Source of the DNA: Tribonema minus
Taxonomy: Eukaryota > Sar > Xanthophyceae > Tribonematales > Tribonemataceae
Reading direction: 5' to 3'
Length of the DNA stretch: 64,000 nt
Assembly: GCA_017506865.1 (NCBI GenBank)
Contig: JAFCMP010000041.1
Span: 310,001 to 374,000, forward strand
Shown here: piece by piece, positions 31,827 to 44,500 of the stretch
Numbering within the stretch: position 1 is the first letter of the stretch
How the letters are laid out: the number at the start of each line of letters is the position of its first letter
The notes under the pieces: model-generated
What the model was told of the DNA's origin: nothing
Seen by the model: only the letters and a program-made list of their open reading frames with translations
Database searches by the model: none
Made by a program: the position numbers and the translations under genes

Positions 31827-34800
31827 ATGCTGGTGCCGACCGGAGCCAAAGTGTGGGATGGAAACGGATGGAATGCCCTTGTAGACGATGACTCACTGCC
31901 CAAGCCACATCCTCCCCATAGCGAGAGCTACAAGGACCCCAACGCCACCATCTTCATCGGCGTGAGCGCTTTCAGAGACAAGCGATGTCCCAAGACGCTC
32001 TACAACTACTTCAGCAAGGCAAAGAACCCTCACAGGTTGAGAGTGGGCCTGGTACAGCAAAACAGCATTTCGGAGGACCCTGACTGCTTGCAGGGCTACT
32101 GCGACCTGATGAAAGCCGATGAAAAGTTCGCCACCAAGTTTGGAGACAAATGCCCTTACAAGGAGCAGATAAAAATCACGAGGGTGGAAGCAAAGCTCGC
32201 TGCAGGTGCGTGACCTCAGGGATGTATGGGCGACAAGCAGGCTGCTCAAAGCGCTGGTAACCGTTTTTGCAGGATCCACGGAGCGGCAGTTGCGCTTTCG
32301 TCAGCATAGGCGAGTACTGCACTGAATGCCGTCTTCATCAGTGCCATCTCGCACCACTTAAAATGTTCCTACAATATGTCTGTTGTTCGTGCACTCATGC
32401 AGGTCCCTGCTACGGGCGCCACATGCAAAGCTACATGTTGCGCGATGAGGAGTTCTGCATGCAGGTACGCAAGTGGTATATACGTACAAGTGGGCATGTT
32501 GTGCTGTCAAACACAACGTAACATCTGCCTTTTTTGTTCGACTCCTGCTCAGTTTATGTCTGAGCTGATGTCTCGAAGAGTGCCCAAATGTAGAGATGGC
32601 GTGTCAGGCAGTGATGCTGCTTTGTGCGTATGTGCTGCTTAGGGTTTAGGACGGGAAAATTGACTACCCAGTGAATATGATGCCTTGACACAGATTCTCT
32701 GTTTGCCGTTATAGTGCCTGCAGCTATGATGTTTGTAAAATGTTTCTGAAGGTGGTTGGTTCTAGGACCGCTGAAATTTTCAGCAACTCGAACTGTGTGG
32801 TGTTTTTTTGCTGAGTCTGCCATTTGCTTCAACATTTACATCTAATTGCAATGCTATGTTGTCATCTGTGAACTTATCCCTTACATGCTTGCTAAGATGG
32901 GCCATCTGCAGCATCATGATGAGCTGCAGACATTACTGTGTGCATGCATTCGTCTCAACCGGTGTGGCAGCGCAGCTTATGACGTGTTCACAGTGCGCAT
33001 GTCAGCATTCGCAGCGCGCAATACCACACGTGTTGCATGTGCTTGACATCTTTATACATACCCATGCAGACCGATAGCCACATGGACGTTGTGCCGGAGT
33101 GGGATGAGGAGATGGCAGCCATGTGGGGCAGGACGGAGAATGAGTATGGTGTGCTGACCACGTATGTGCACGTCAAGGAGAGCATTGGAACTCTGGAGCA
33201 GGCCAAGGATCGCAACAAGCTTGTGCCGCACCTGTGCCAGGTGTCGTTCACCGGCGGCAACAATCCGCGCTACGTGCAGGTGAGACTTGGACTCATGATC
33301 CGAGTCTTAAGAGTTAACACTCGTGAGCTTCTAGTACGCAACAAGAGTATGCTGACCATGCACTTTTTAAGCATGCATTATCTGTGTACTCTGAAATACC
33401 TACTTGAAGCATGAGGCGTGCTGCGTCGGTAGCAGCGCTCAGCATTTCTGGTCACCACCCTCAAGCGTTGCACTGAATTTGCGTATTTTGAATGTAAGCA
33501 TCCATGTACAGTAGCAGACACTGCACTTGTGTCAGATGCCATTTAAACAACCGGCATTTGTTGACAATTGTCGGCGCCTGAGGGCCAATGACAAATGGCT
33601 GCAACAAGCACTTGTTCAAGTGGCAAAAGTCATGGCGTGAGGCCTTTGTGCTGCCACAACTATTCAGATGAGCCGGCAGTACATGAGCTCCAGGAGCCTG
33701 CACTGGCTGCTGAACAATCACAGATTCAGTAATGGTGCAGTTTTGGCTTGCCCATGGCCAATGTGGCGTGCATATCGGTGGTTCTATTATCAGACCAATG
33801 TTGCATTATGTTGCTTAGGTTAGCAGACTGATCATGGGGGCTTGAGCTTACATTTGTCAGAGGCAGTCCTTGATGAGCGACGTACTACTTGAAAAAGAGG
33901 CATGACGTGCGCCATCCTTCGTTGAAAGTGCATTCCGCTTTGTGATTGCACATGTTGTCATCCGCACAGTTGCTTTCTGGTGCTGTCCCTACTTCGGACC
34001 ATATCGTTGCAAGTGTCCTGTGCTCCAGTGACGCATATACAACTAGCCGAAGACACGGGTGCCATTGCGTAATGCAGACTCGCGGTGACTAGCACATTGT
34101 TCACACTGTCATCACTGAGCGCTGTTGTCTGTAGCCCTGATTCAACTGACCGTGGCGTGCGCTGCTGCAGGCAAAGCTTGCAAAGCTGAACGGCCGACCC
34201 AAGCTCACCACGTCTTGGGCGGCAGGCTTCAGGTCAGTTGGCAGTTGCTTGTCAAGGTGTAGCATGGCAGATTCATGACCGCATAAAGCAATCACTGTAT
34301 ATTTGAGTGCACAGCTTGGCCGACAGTGGACGAGCAACAAAGGCGCTTCAACTTGCACCATGCATTCAATGCAGGCCACTCACTAGTCACTATTCGTCAA
34401 GGGTGATTCTTTCACCGTTACATGGGCAGGGGGGGCAGTAACTTCAAGTGGTAGTACACATCAGAACACCACCTGCATCCGCATCATGGTGTGCACCAGA
34501 TGGCCGGTGACCCCTAGCTATCACCTAGCCACTAGCCACAACTGTATGCGTGCATCATGCTGTATGCCGTGTCTGTCTCAGGATGAGCTGAGTACAATGC
34601 GAGCGGCACATGTGTGCCACCTACGCTATCCACTTGTCTGTAAACCTTAGGCATCACGCAGTGCATCTTGACTGATCTGGCAGGTACAGATCTGGACATT
34701 CAAGCTTAGGTTGATCTGCTGCTCACCTTGACCAATACATGCATTGAACATGGGTATCTTCGCTTCCTGTGCGTTGCAGCTTTGCCAAGTGCCATGCATG

Positions 34801-37753
34801 GCGAGCGGCGCCCTACGACCCACACCTCAAAATGGTGAGCACATGTGCCTGTTGTGCTTGTGCACTTTGTACTTGTACGCGCCATTATGCGTTGTGGAGA
34901 TGGACATGTTTGACTAGGTACAAGAGACAAAAAGACATCAGCACGGCAGCATTTCTACCTCTTTACCTTACATTGGCCTGTCACCATTGTACAATGATGA
35001 GAGTGTAGAATGGTCTGGTATGGCAGCGTCATATTCTGGTACAGTCCTACTGCATCGTACTGCCAGCCCAGTTACAAGCGCGCTCCTGACAACCTTCTGC
35101 CAATGCTTTCTGACAGGTGTTTGACGGTGAGGAGTTCAGCATGGCGGCGCGGCTATGGACACGCGGCTACGACTTCTACACGCCTGACTTCAGCCTCATC
35201 GGCCATGACTACAACAGGGTAAGAGCAAAAATGGCACCATGACAACGGAGTGACATGTTCTGACTGACAGTGATGTTGCCATCTGATAACGTGGTTTTTG
35301 TTCGTACGTCAATGTCTTGTAGCAGCTTGCAGCAGTGAGCAATGCGCAGCGACCATGCACAGACGATAGTGTACTGCTGACGTTATGGCCCACCAGCACT
35401 GCTTTGCGTGTGCCTTCAGCCTGAATGATCACAGCTAACCCGAATACATCGCATATCAAGCACTGACCGTATGATGGAGTCATTCAAGCATCCACTTGCA
35501 ACCATTAGCATCATGTGACCCCCCTTGGGCATAACTCCCACAGAGTCGTTTGTGTGAAAAACTTGCGTGGCGACGCATGTTGACCGGTATGCCTGTGTGA
35601 CTAATGACCATCGACTATTGACTATGTGGACTTTCTCACAGCCAACGGATGGGCCATCACCTGGAAGCTGGGTGAGCAACCCAGGTCTGGCCGAGGCAGG
35701 CAAGAAGGCACACAAACGACTGCGCGCGCTGCTGGGCATACTGGGCGAGCCACAGCCTGAGGGGGAGGATGCCATAGGGAAGTACGGGCTGGGCACGAAG
35801 CGCTCCTTTCAGCAGTTCCAGGTGAGGAGGTTGTTGACTTCAAGGATGCACTGGAGCTTGCATACTTTGAAGTTTTGGAGTAAATCCCCCCATGCGCATG
35901 TAGAGTCACCATACTTATGTGTATCCATCACCCCAAAGTATGCATTTCTGCATTGGAAGACTTGGGCTTGGTGCTGAATGCACATCACATCAGCCTAATT
36001 CAATCTAAGGCGGGCCCTACCTACTGTGTATCACATCTGGGGTACCTCAACCAGACACGTCAGACACGAGACTGCCATTTACAAACTGTTCACAGTTGGG
36101 ACGAGACAAGTCATTTACTCGTTACTCGTACTCGTAGAAGCACTCGTACGCAAGAACTCGTACTGTACGAGTACTTTGTACATGAATTCAGGGGCCGTAC
36201 TCGTACAGGACGAGTACTTCGGAGGCCATACTCGTACAGGACGAGTACGCGTACATCATTTTGGAGGCAGTACTCGTACAGGACGAGTACTCATACACAA
36301 TTGTCATCCCTGTACTTGTACTCGTTTACTCGTCTCGTCCCAACTTCGAAACTGTTCATGCCAAATTAGCATTATGTTGCACCAAGCAATCGCTCCCGGT
36401 GGTGGAGAAGTGAGTTGTGTTTCCGCCAGGTGGTAATCAGCGTGCCTGATGTGAGTGTGATCATTATTGGTTGTAAGCAGCCGAATTTGTTGTTGTTAGG
36501 AGTAATGTAGGACAATCTGGGGACATGGTGTCAGCCACCGCCCCGTGGCTTGGCCATGAGCATCTTATTGCACTGGCAGAATGCGTCAGGCAATGGTCTG
36601 CTGTGAGTACACACATTCACGGGACTTGCTTGGTATAGTTTGGCGCTGAGTCCAGTTGACCACATGATCCTCACACTCAGCCTGTTGTGCACTTCAAATC
36701 CGACATGCAGCTGCACTATATACTTTGTTGCTCAAGTCGTCATATGCATACATACCCTTAGTGCAGGCCCTGTACTGATGGCTGCTGCCCACATGTGGAC
36801 TCCTCTGCTTTTGTTGCGCAGGAGTTTGTGGGGGCCAACACAACCACTCTGGAGATCCTCAACAACAGGTAGGCAAAGGCAAGCATGTGCACTGCAGTAG
36901 AATGTGGTCATGACCACGTCACACCCAACTGGTCCAACACCCCTGCATATACCATAGTTTTTATCCATTACTCATTATTGATGCGTGCATGCTGCACATG
37001 ACTTGTACGTGCATTGTTACCGTAAACGTTGCGCAACGTGATCAGAGCAGTCAGTTTTACTGACAGTGTTGTTACTCATTGCAGTTGCATCAATTCTGGC
37101 CGTTGTTCCGACTGCATCAGCATGATGTGGGGGATATTCGGTTACTCAAGCATCAGCGGGCCTGCACCTTTCCCAGCGCATGTGAAGTTCCCTACTTGAA
37201 ACTCGTGCATATTTTGTCCTGGTGCACCTGCAATGCTTCATGCCGTTGCCCTTCCTTGAACTTTCCACACTTGTCAATCAAGTGTCAAGCGCAGTTCACA
37301 CTTCCACCACTTCAACTTGACCCCCCCCCCCCCCCCCCCCCCCCCCCTGGTTGACTCTGCAGGTGCAACAGCATCGCATGGGTGCCTTACAAGGAGGAGT
37401 GGCCCCCCACAGAGAACAACCTCGGCGGCCCCTACTGGGAGGCAGTCTTCAAGCACCAGGCTAGGCAGGCGCTACCCGACCCCGCTGCTGAGCCCCAGGC
37501 AGTAGACGCACAACCAGTGGGCATCATCACCAACGTCCCCATGCCGTCACAGCGCCCGATAGCCGTGCACGCGCACGTGATGAGCGATGCTGCAGCTAAC
37601 GCACACATGGCAGGCGCAGCGGAGCTCGGCACAGGTGTGAAACTGCTGCTGGTGCTTGGGCTGACGGCGGCCATAGTGGCTGTGGTGGCCATGGTGTCTA
37701 AGCGGCCGAGGCCGGCACGTCGGTCCGTGCTGCAGAGAATAGAGGAGGTGTGA
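31827..37753 (+). CDS. GT60-type (Skp1 GlcNAc-transferase-like) glycosyltransferase with C-terminal membrane anchor
   Basis: The family (Pfam 'GlcNAc', related to the Skp1-hydroxyproline GlcNAc-transferase of Dictyostelium) transfers GlcNAc to proteins. Nine exons close in phase: 31827-32205, 32403-32464, 33070-33279, 34171-34232, 34780-34834, 35117-35218, 35642-35821, 36822-36868 and 37363-37753, giving 495 aa. Family hallmarks are IFIGVSAFRDKRCPKTLYNY and FSKAKNPHRLRVGLVQQN near the N-terminus, then GPCYGRHMQSYMLRDEEFCM. The metal-binding DxH appears as TDSHMDVVPEWDEEM (about D149-H151), followed by VFDGEEFSMAARLWTRGYDF. There is no N-terminal signal. Near the C-terminus a hydrophobic helix (LLLVLGLTAAIVAVVAMV) is followed by a basic tail, suggesting a tail-anchored form. 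The acceptor protein cannot be read from sequence. Confidence 0.85.
36093..36348. mobile_element. 256-bp MITE with terminal inverted repeats and 10-bp target duplication
   Basis: It sits inside the intron between exons 7 and 8 of the GT60 gene. The 14-bp ends AGTTGGGACGAGAC are inverted copies, and AAACTGTTCA flanks both sides (36083-36092 and 36349-36358). The interior is made of palindromic TACTCGTACAGGACGAGTA units repeated three times, plus partial ACTCGT units. A 9-11 bp duplication is typical of Mutator-like elements, but no transposase is present, so the superfamily is a guess. Confidence 0.8.
37321..37347. repeat. Poly-C run serving as polypyrimidine tract
   Basis: 27 consecutive C lie 15 bp before the TCTGCAG acceptor of the last GT60 exon, so the run forms that intron's pyrimidine tract. 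Confidence 0.85.
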
Positions 37754-38520
37754 TGGGACATGTTTGATGCGACATGTTGAAGTTCTTAAAATTTGCGTCC
37801 AGTGGCTGGAGTGGGGGCGATGCGCAGGTGGTACGCGCATCGTGCAGCAGTCTTGCTGCACGATCGGTCTACACACTAAAAGGCAGCTGCCAAGAGGAAA
37901 TCGCTGCCCCCCCTTGCCCGGCATTCCTGCGAAGCAGTGCGGCCCAGAAGGCCACATTTGTTGGTGCAACGTTGCCTCTGAGCCGTTTGGGCCTGCGCCA
38001 GAGAGTGGCCGGCGATGGTCTCTGGTCGTCTACGTTTGGTGAAACACACACTTTTCTGCTTGCTACCCCTCAATATATCAGTGAACATCATTGCACCAAT
38101 CGTCGGAGTGCGTGCCTAGCAGCTGCTTGTGCTCTCATTTGTTTTTTAAAGCCAATGTATCGCTTGTTGCTCCTTTGTAATGGCAGAAGGCATCGAATCA
38201 TCGACAGACATGCAACTGCAAATGCGCAATCAGAGCACTTCACTTGTTGACATCGAGCTGCGGGTATGGTGTACGAGGCAACCGCGCTCAGTGTTGTGCT
38301 GATGCACTTCACAACAAAATGGTGTACGCACGTCCAGATCCCTTCACAATGCAACTCTAGAGCACACACACGTGAAGGTGAACTTCAACTCTCATGCCCG
38401 TTTTTCCAAACGAAACCGTCAGAGCCAAACTGAAAATCTGATCACATCACATGTTGCAGCTTCGCATTGCATCATCGCCAGACATGACAGCAAGTGTGGG
38501 AGCATGGTGATCATGCTAGA
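37754..38520. other. Intergenic, no gene seen
   Basis: This separates the GT60 stop codon from the start of the TMC gene (same strand). It must hold the GT60 3' UTR and the TMC promoter and 5' UTR. No specific signal was recognised. Confidence 0.5.
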
Positions 38521-41500
38521 ATGACGCAGCTTCGAGGCAAAGTGTGGCCAGATCCAAGTGCAGGCAGCCCTGAGTCAGCACCACGCTGCAGGCACCAACA
38601 CGGCGGCAGCGACACGGAAAGCAGCGAAAGCGATGCGGATTCGGTGGTGGCGTTCGCTGCTTCAAAAGACACCGCCGCTGCGCAAACACAGGAACTTTTG
38701 CTGGCGAGGGAGCAGAAGGAGGCTGCGGACTATGCGTCCCTGTCTACGAAAATTAAAGGGCTTGTCGGCACCATTGCTTCGCTCAAGGAGGAGCTCAGGG
38801 GTTCAAAGGCGGAGGCACGCAGGACCGCAGAGCAGAACAAGGACCTCTTGTCCAAGATAGAGGCATTGCAAGATCAACAAGAGGTAATTCTTGGTAATTT
38901 GTGCAGTTGAATTGTGACAAAACGGTCAGTCCTGCCGCAGTCGCAGTCAAATAGGCGAGTGGAGTTTGCTGGCTGTCAATGCTCATGAAGTTTTGGTTGG
39001 TTTGTGTAATGACATCATGAAATGACAACCGGGGAGCAGCAAGCCTGGTAATGCCCAAAAGCTGACCAGTTGCTTTCAATGCACCAGTATGGCCACTGGG
39101 GCGTTGGTCTCATCAACAACAACAGCTAGTGGTTCACGTTCCACACTTGAAGGACACTCAGCTCAGCGCTGATGGAATTGGAGCGCGAATAACTGTCACG
39201 CAACTACGTGTAGCAAGGGAACGGTTCGTGCCGCAGTATTAGAGTTTTACCCAAACCCTGCTAGTGATACCATGCAGCTGTGCAAGGCACTAAGTAAAGC
39301 AGCTAGCTCAGCACACAGCCGGGTTTGCGCTATTGAACTAAGGCACAGCTGAAGTTTGCGTGTTTTTTGTTGTGCACGTGTGTGCCATATAATGTAGTCC
39401 GGTTTTCATACTTCAAGAATGAAATACACATCAGTCAGCATGTCGTACATAGCAGCATGCTTTGGCTGCATCCAGACCTCATCCATAGGAAATTTCTCCG
39501 ACATATGCAGACACTAGGGCAGCACGGTGGCCAAGCGCACTTGAAGCTGGTGAAATACTTGCCTGCCCCTGCGCTCAAAAACGCTGCCAATGAGCACATG
39601 TCAGTCAGAGCACTAAGTTGAAAGAAAGTATATTGTCTAACCATGGCCCACATGATTGTTTGGCATCAGCGAAGAGGTCAATGTGGTACAGCACTCGAGG
39701 AGAAGGTTTGATACACTGTGATTCACGTGGAATCACCAGAAGACTGCAACAGACTCTGAGTGTGCTTCAACTATGTTGCCTTTTTGATCAAACACCAGAC
39801 AATGCAAAACTTGGTCAACATCATGCTATGTTGACCTGCGATGGTGCTATTTTGCCCTATCACAGGAGCTTGAAATTGCCTTGACACAAGTGACCAATCA
39901 GGCACTAGCAGACCCGCGTGGAAGAGTCACAAAGGCGGGAGGGGGGGCAGTGCGGAGCCTGGACGATGAGGAGCGGCGACGCAGGTACAGCACAAGCATA
40001 CCAGTTGCACTAGGGCTACAGCCTGAATCAACGCAAAAGGCTTGGGCTTCTAGTCACAGTCACCACAGCAAAAAGGGGAAAGCTGTAAGGAATGTGGGGA
40101 CCAAAAGTTCCTTGTCTGCATACCCTCAATATGTAAGGTTAGCGTCATGTACTCCCGCAACAAGTGTTTGTCATCTGTCGTTTCAAACTTTGCGTACACC
40201 CGCTGCCCACCTTGCTGAGCGTAGCCCTGCTTGCTGCACAGAGGGACTACGCCTATTCAATTATCACTGTGAGAGTGGTAGCAGCACACTCAAGCATGTC
40301 CCTGCCAGCATAACATCTGCTTTCCCTCAATCTTGGCCATAAGTCGTGACATAGGAACAACCAAACAAGTGTTCTGTGCATCAGACGCACAATACGCATG
40401 ATCACCATTCTGATTCCGCCTGCCCTCTCGGTGCATCGCAGAGCGGCAGCTAAGCGTGCACTATTTGCCGGCAGCAGTGAGGAGGAAGAAGACGTTGTCT
40501 TCACGGGTACCAGCAATGTGGGTGGGTACTTCTCAGGTCTGGTGCGGTCATTCAACCACTGGCTGGTGAGGAAAGGGCCACTGGCAGGGGACGTAAGGAC
40601 CATACAGGCACGCTTTGGCGACTCCGTGGCATCCTACTTTCTGTTTTGCAGGTACTCATCAAATGGTACACTCGTATGATGTGCCCTGGCTCTAGGACGC
40701 AGGTCTGGCGCTTAAGTTAGGGTTAGGGTTGTGGTTAACATGCCTTCAAGCATGCCAGTAGACACTGTTGCCTACAAACGTATGATTTGAAATATATCTG
40801 CCTTCACAAAAAGAAAAATTGCTTAGAACGTGACTGCACCAGCTGCCAGTATACGTGCTGTATGCATACCCTGGATGACCTTGAAAGCAGAGATTTGAAT
40901 CTGGCCTTGATCCTTGCCCATGCCCCCAGCAGAATACAAATTTAAACGCCATCAATACCAAATGTCATTAATTCAAACAGTCTCAGTGTTTTCGCGCCAT
41001 CAATGTCACAACACCAATGCATCAGTGTTCAGCCAACATCAGAGTGCCCGTTTCACCTGCCCAAGCGCTGTTGTCACGCATGTCATCATGCATCGCCTTC
41101 ACCACCTCACCATGGACTGCAACTACAGCACGCACATGACCGCATTTGCGTTTCAAGTTGTGTTTGTACCCACATCTTCCTGACTACTGTTGTACAGCAC
41201 CGTGAGACTGACAGTTGCTGGGCTGCATGTTGTCTGTGTATGCGCGATTACCCACACCATGCAGGTGGCTGGTGTGGTGCTACCTGCTAGCGGCGCTACC
41301 AGCAGCAGTATGGCTGGTCACGCACTGCATCCGTCTCATCAGTGATGGCGCCTTCACCTTCTGGATCATCGGCGTCATCCCCACCTTCATGGTGTACAGC
41401 AGCTTTGACTCGCAGGAGAGCCTGACATTCGTGTCCATGGTCGTGCTGGTGGTGCTGCTGCAAGCCACTGTGACCCTCATAAAGTGGCTTGTGGAGGATC

Positions 41501-44500
41501 GACTGCGCTGTGAATTGGATGCTCTGGAGGAAGACCAGAAGCATGTGCAGTTTGCGCGCACCTTTCTTGTGGGCTGGGATAACAACACTGCCAAGGGGCA
41601 CGAGGTGGAGGAGCTGCGGTGCTCCAACGGCATGCAGCTGGCCGTCCTCCTTGCGGTAAGAGAAGGACGCACGCTGGATCCCTGCGCTTGTCAGTAGTGT
41701 CATGGTGTCATGGGCAAGCATGATGGTTACCACACGCACACACACCCTCTCATTGCCATTATGTCAATCCAGCTGCATGAAGCATGATGGCATGGTAGTT
41801 AAGAGTGCGCTAGTATCATAGGGATGCAATGAGCAACTTGATACATGCTGGTATGCTTGACGTTGTATGCTATTTCCAGCACGAATCGGTCAGAAGCACA
41901 TGTTATCATCACCACATGTTCCACGAGCTCAACCCTGCAGATCAGCAGTGTACTATTAATGACAAGTCGTGACTTTCTTGCATAGCTCAATACATGCCGC
42001 TTGTACACTGTGCTGTGCAGGAGGACACTGCAGCCAAGACCACTGCCAGCCGCACTTTGAGGCAGAAGGCCCTGCTCTTTGTGCGCCGCTGCCTGGGCAT
42101 GGTTGTCTACATGGCCCTACAGCTTGCCGCGTGGTATGCCATTGTGCTGCTCACTGCCAGCAGCAGAGCCCTTGCCACCTGGATACTGAATGAGCTTGCT
42201 GCGGTCTCTTGGCTCAAGGGATTCACCAGCACACTGGCGGTGTCCATTGTTCCCGTTGGTGTGACCATCATCAACACCATCATGCCAGTCTTCATCAAGG
42301 TAGGGGGATGACTTGCTTACGAACATGACGGACATCATTTCACTTATCATTTGCCTAATCACATACCTCCGTGCAGCTGGTGGTGTTAAGGACGTTGGAA
42401 GCCAATAATTGATGCTGGAGTAGAGTTCGGCCATTGATCCTGTTGAAACACGAGGGACCAGTGCTCTGGCCATACCTCAGCCCTTCCTCTATTCATTTCC
42501 TACCATAAACGTGTCTGGCGCTGTCTCACAAGTGGTGTTGAAGGAAGGAATATGACATTCTCTACACTGCCAGTTGTAAATTCTCATGGCACAGAGAGCC
42601 ATGTCGAGGCTGGCCCATAGTGAGCTCTGACGCACCGCTTGTAGCAAGTACACAGGTCCACGGCGTGGTCGTGTTCACGGGGCGCTGATTCTTTGACATG
42701 ACATGCTTTGGCTGGCACGTGCCTGGATCGCTTCTGCCGCAGTACCTCTTTATTGTTCATTGAAGTACTCTACCGGAACGCTATGCACTGGAACGCTATG
42801 CACTGCCAACTTAGCTTGAGTAGGCCATCAATGGCCCATCATACATATACTTCGACCACAACAATATGTGACAGAAGCCGTGCCATACTTACCTGCGTGC
42901 TGTTTGTTGCAGCTGATCACCGACATAGAGCAATGGGACAGCGCCAAGACCATTACCTACATGCTGGTCACACGAATGTACCTGGTAAGACTTCTTCTGA
43001 AAGCAATGTCAAACCTTGTGGACCATGCAGCGTGACTGATGAGGTATGCTGTCAGTCAGGTCGATTGCATGATGTTTATTTGCCATTATTTTGACCAGTG
43101 TCTGATTCACAAACATTGCTGAAATACTCCTTCAAGGTTTCGCCAGCTAACCACTTCTGCACATTATATGCAAACAGTGTGTTGCAAGGCTTCTGGCTTG
43201 CTGATCCTTCAAACACAAGTAGAGTTCAGCCTGAAAGGATTGCAGGAGAGGGTGCTGCAGCACCACGCTGGTACCAGGTTGGTGATGTACGGGTTTTATG
43301 AGCAATGTAATGACGCACTGTGCCATTTATGATCACAAGAACACAGCATTGGCTTTGGTGACTTCGGTATGCTCATGGCAGGGTGGCATTAGGCATGTGG
43401 CGCCCCACACCTGTGTTTGGCAAACAGTGAATGAGCTGCATCTGCCAATGTATGCCTGGCACACAACTGCACCATAGCCCATCTTGCACAGCCAATTGCA
43501 TGGTGTGCTGCAACAGGGGCAGATGGGTCCATGGCCACCTTAAGGCTCCCTGCGATAACCAAGCCATGACGCCGCACACCACTTTGTAGACAGTGGAATC
43601 ATGCTATGTCATTCATATGAGCCATCGCAATGATAACGTTGAGTGCCTCTACCCTTCTGTCACAGGCCAAGATTCTGAATGCATGCATCCAGGCTGCGTC
43701 CTACATGTTGCTGGCCAACCCCTACCTTATCAGCCGCATAGACACAAACCTCAGGCGCAACGTGGAGCAGGGTTATGACTCTACATCATTCGAATGCCGC
43801 ATTGACCAAGCCAGTTCAGGACTCTTCCAGGTATGTACATGATGAGTGGCAATTGAGGGTACTCGTCCAGGTATATTCGTGACATCTTTTAGCAGTCCTG
43901 AGTGTGCAGTTACACATGAACATATAACTCGAAGTGCAGGCATACGCAGGTTGTTTTTGAAATGTATTCACTTGCGCCACTCTTGAAGGGCAGCTGAGGC
44001 TTTTTCAGGAATGCAAACTTGAACTTGCCATGGAAAACAGTTTTGGAAAAGATCACGGTGTAGCTGGTGTGTGTTGCTGAATGGCCGAGCAAGTTTGGCA
44101 GGTGAAATAGGTACTCCGGACAAGTATGAATAATGCAACCTTCTGGTCGACCCCTTTGATTGCGCTGCGAACTTAGTGACGAAATGCAGTTTACCACGAA
44201 GGCTGCGGCATGCACCGGAGGTCTGCAACTATTAAGGAAGAATTGCTTCTTGACAGCCTCAGCATTGTCACTGCAGCCACAGGCGTAATCTGATACGACC
44301 ACAGGCGTAATCTGATACGACCGCTATTTCTGCAAGTTCAATCAGGCCCCTACTTGTCTCACATGCTGGTCTCCTCACGCAATGCTCTGTGGGTGGGTTG
44401 ATGCGCTTGCGTAGTACATGTAGAAGTTCATCTAGGAAATGGGCAATACCGGTTATGCGGTACCAAATTTAGGTGGTATCAGCACCAAAATCACTAGCAG

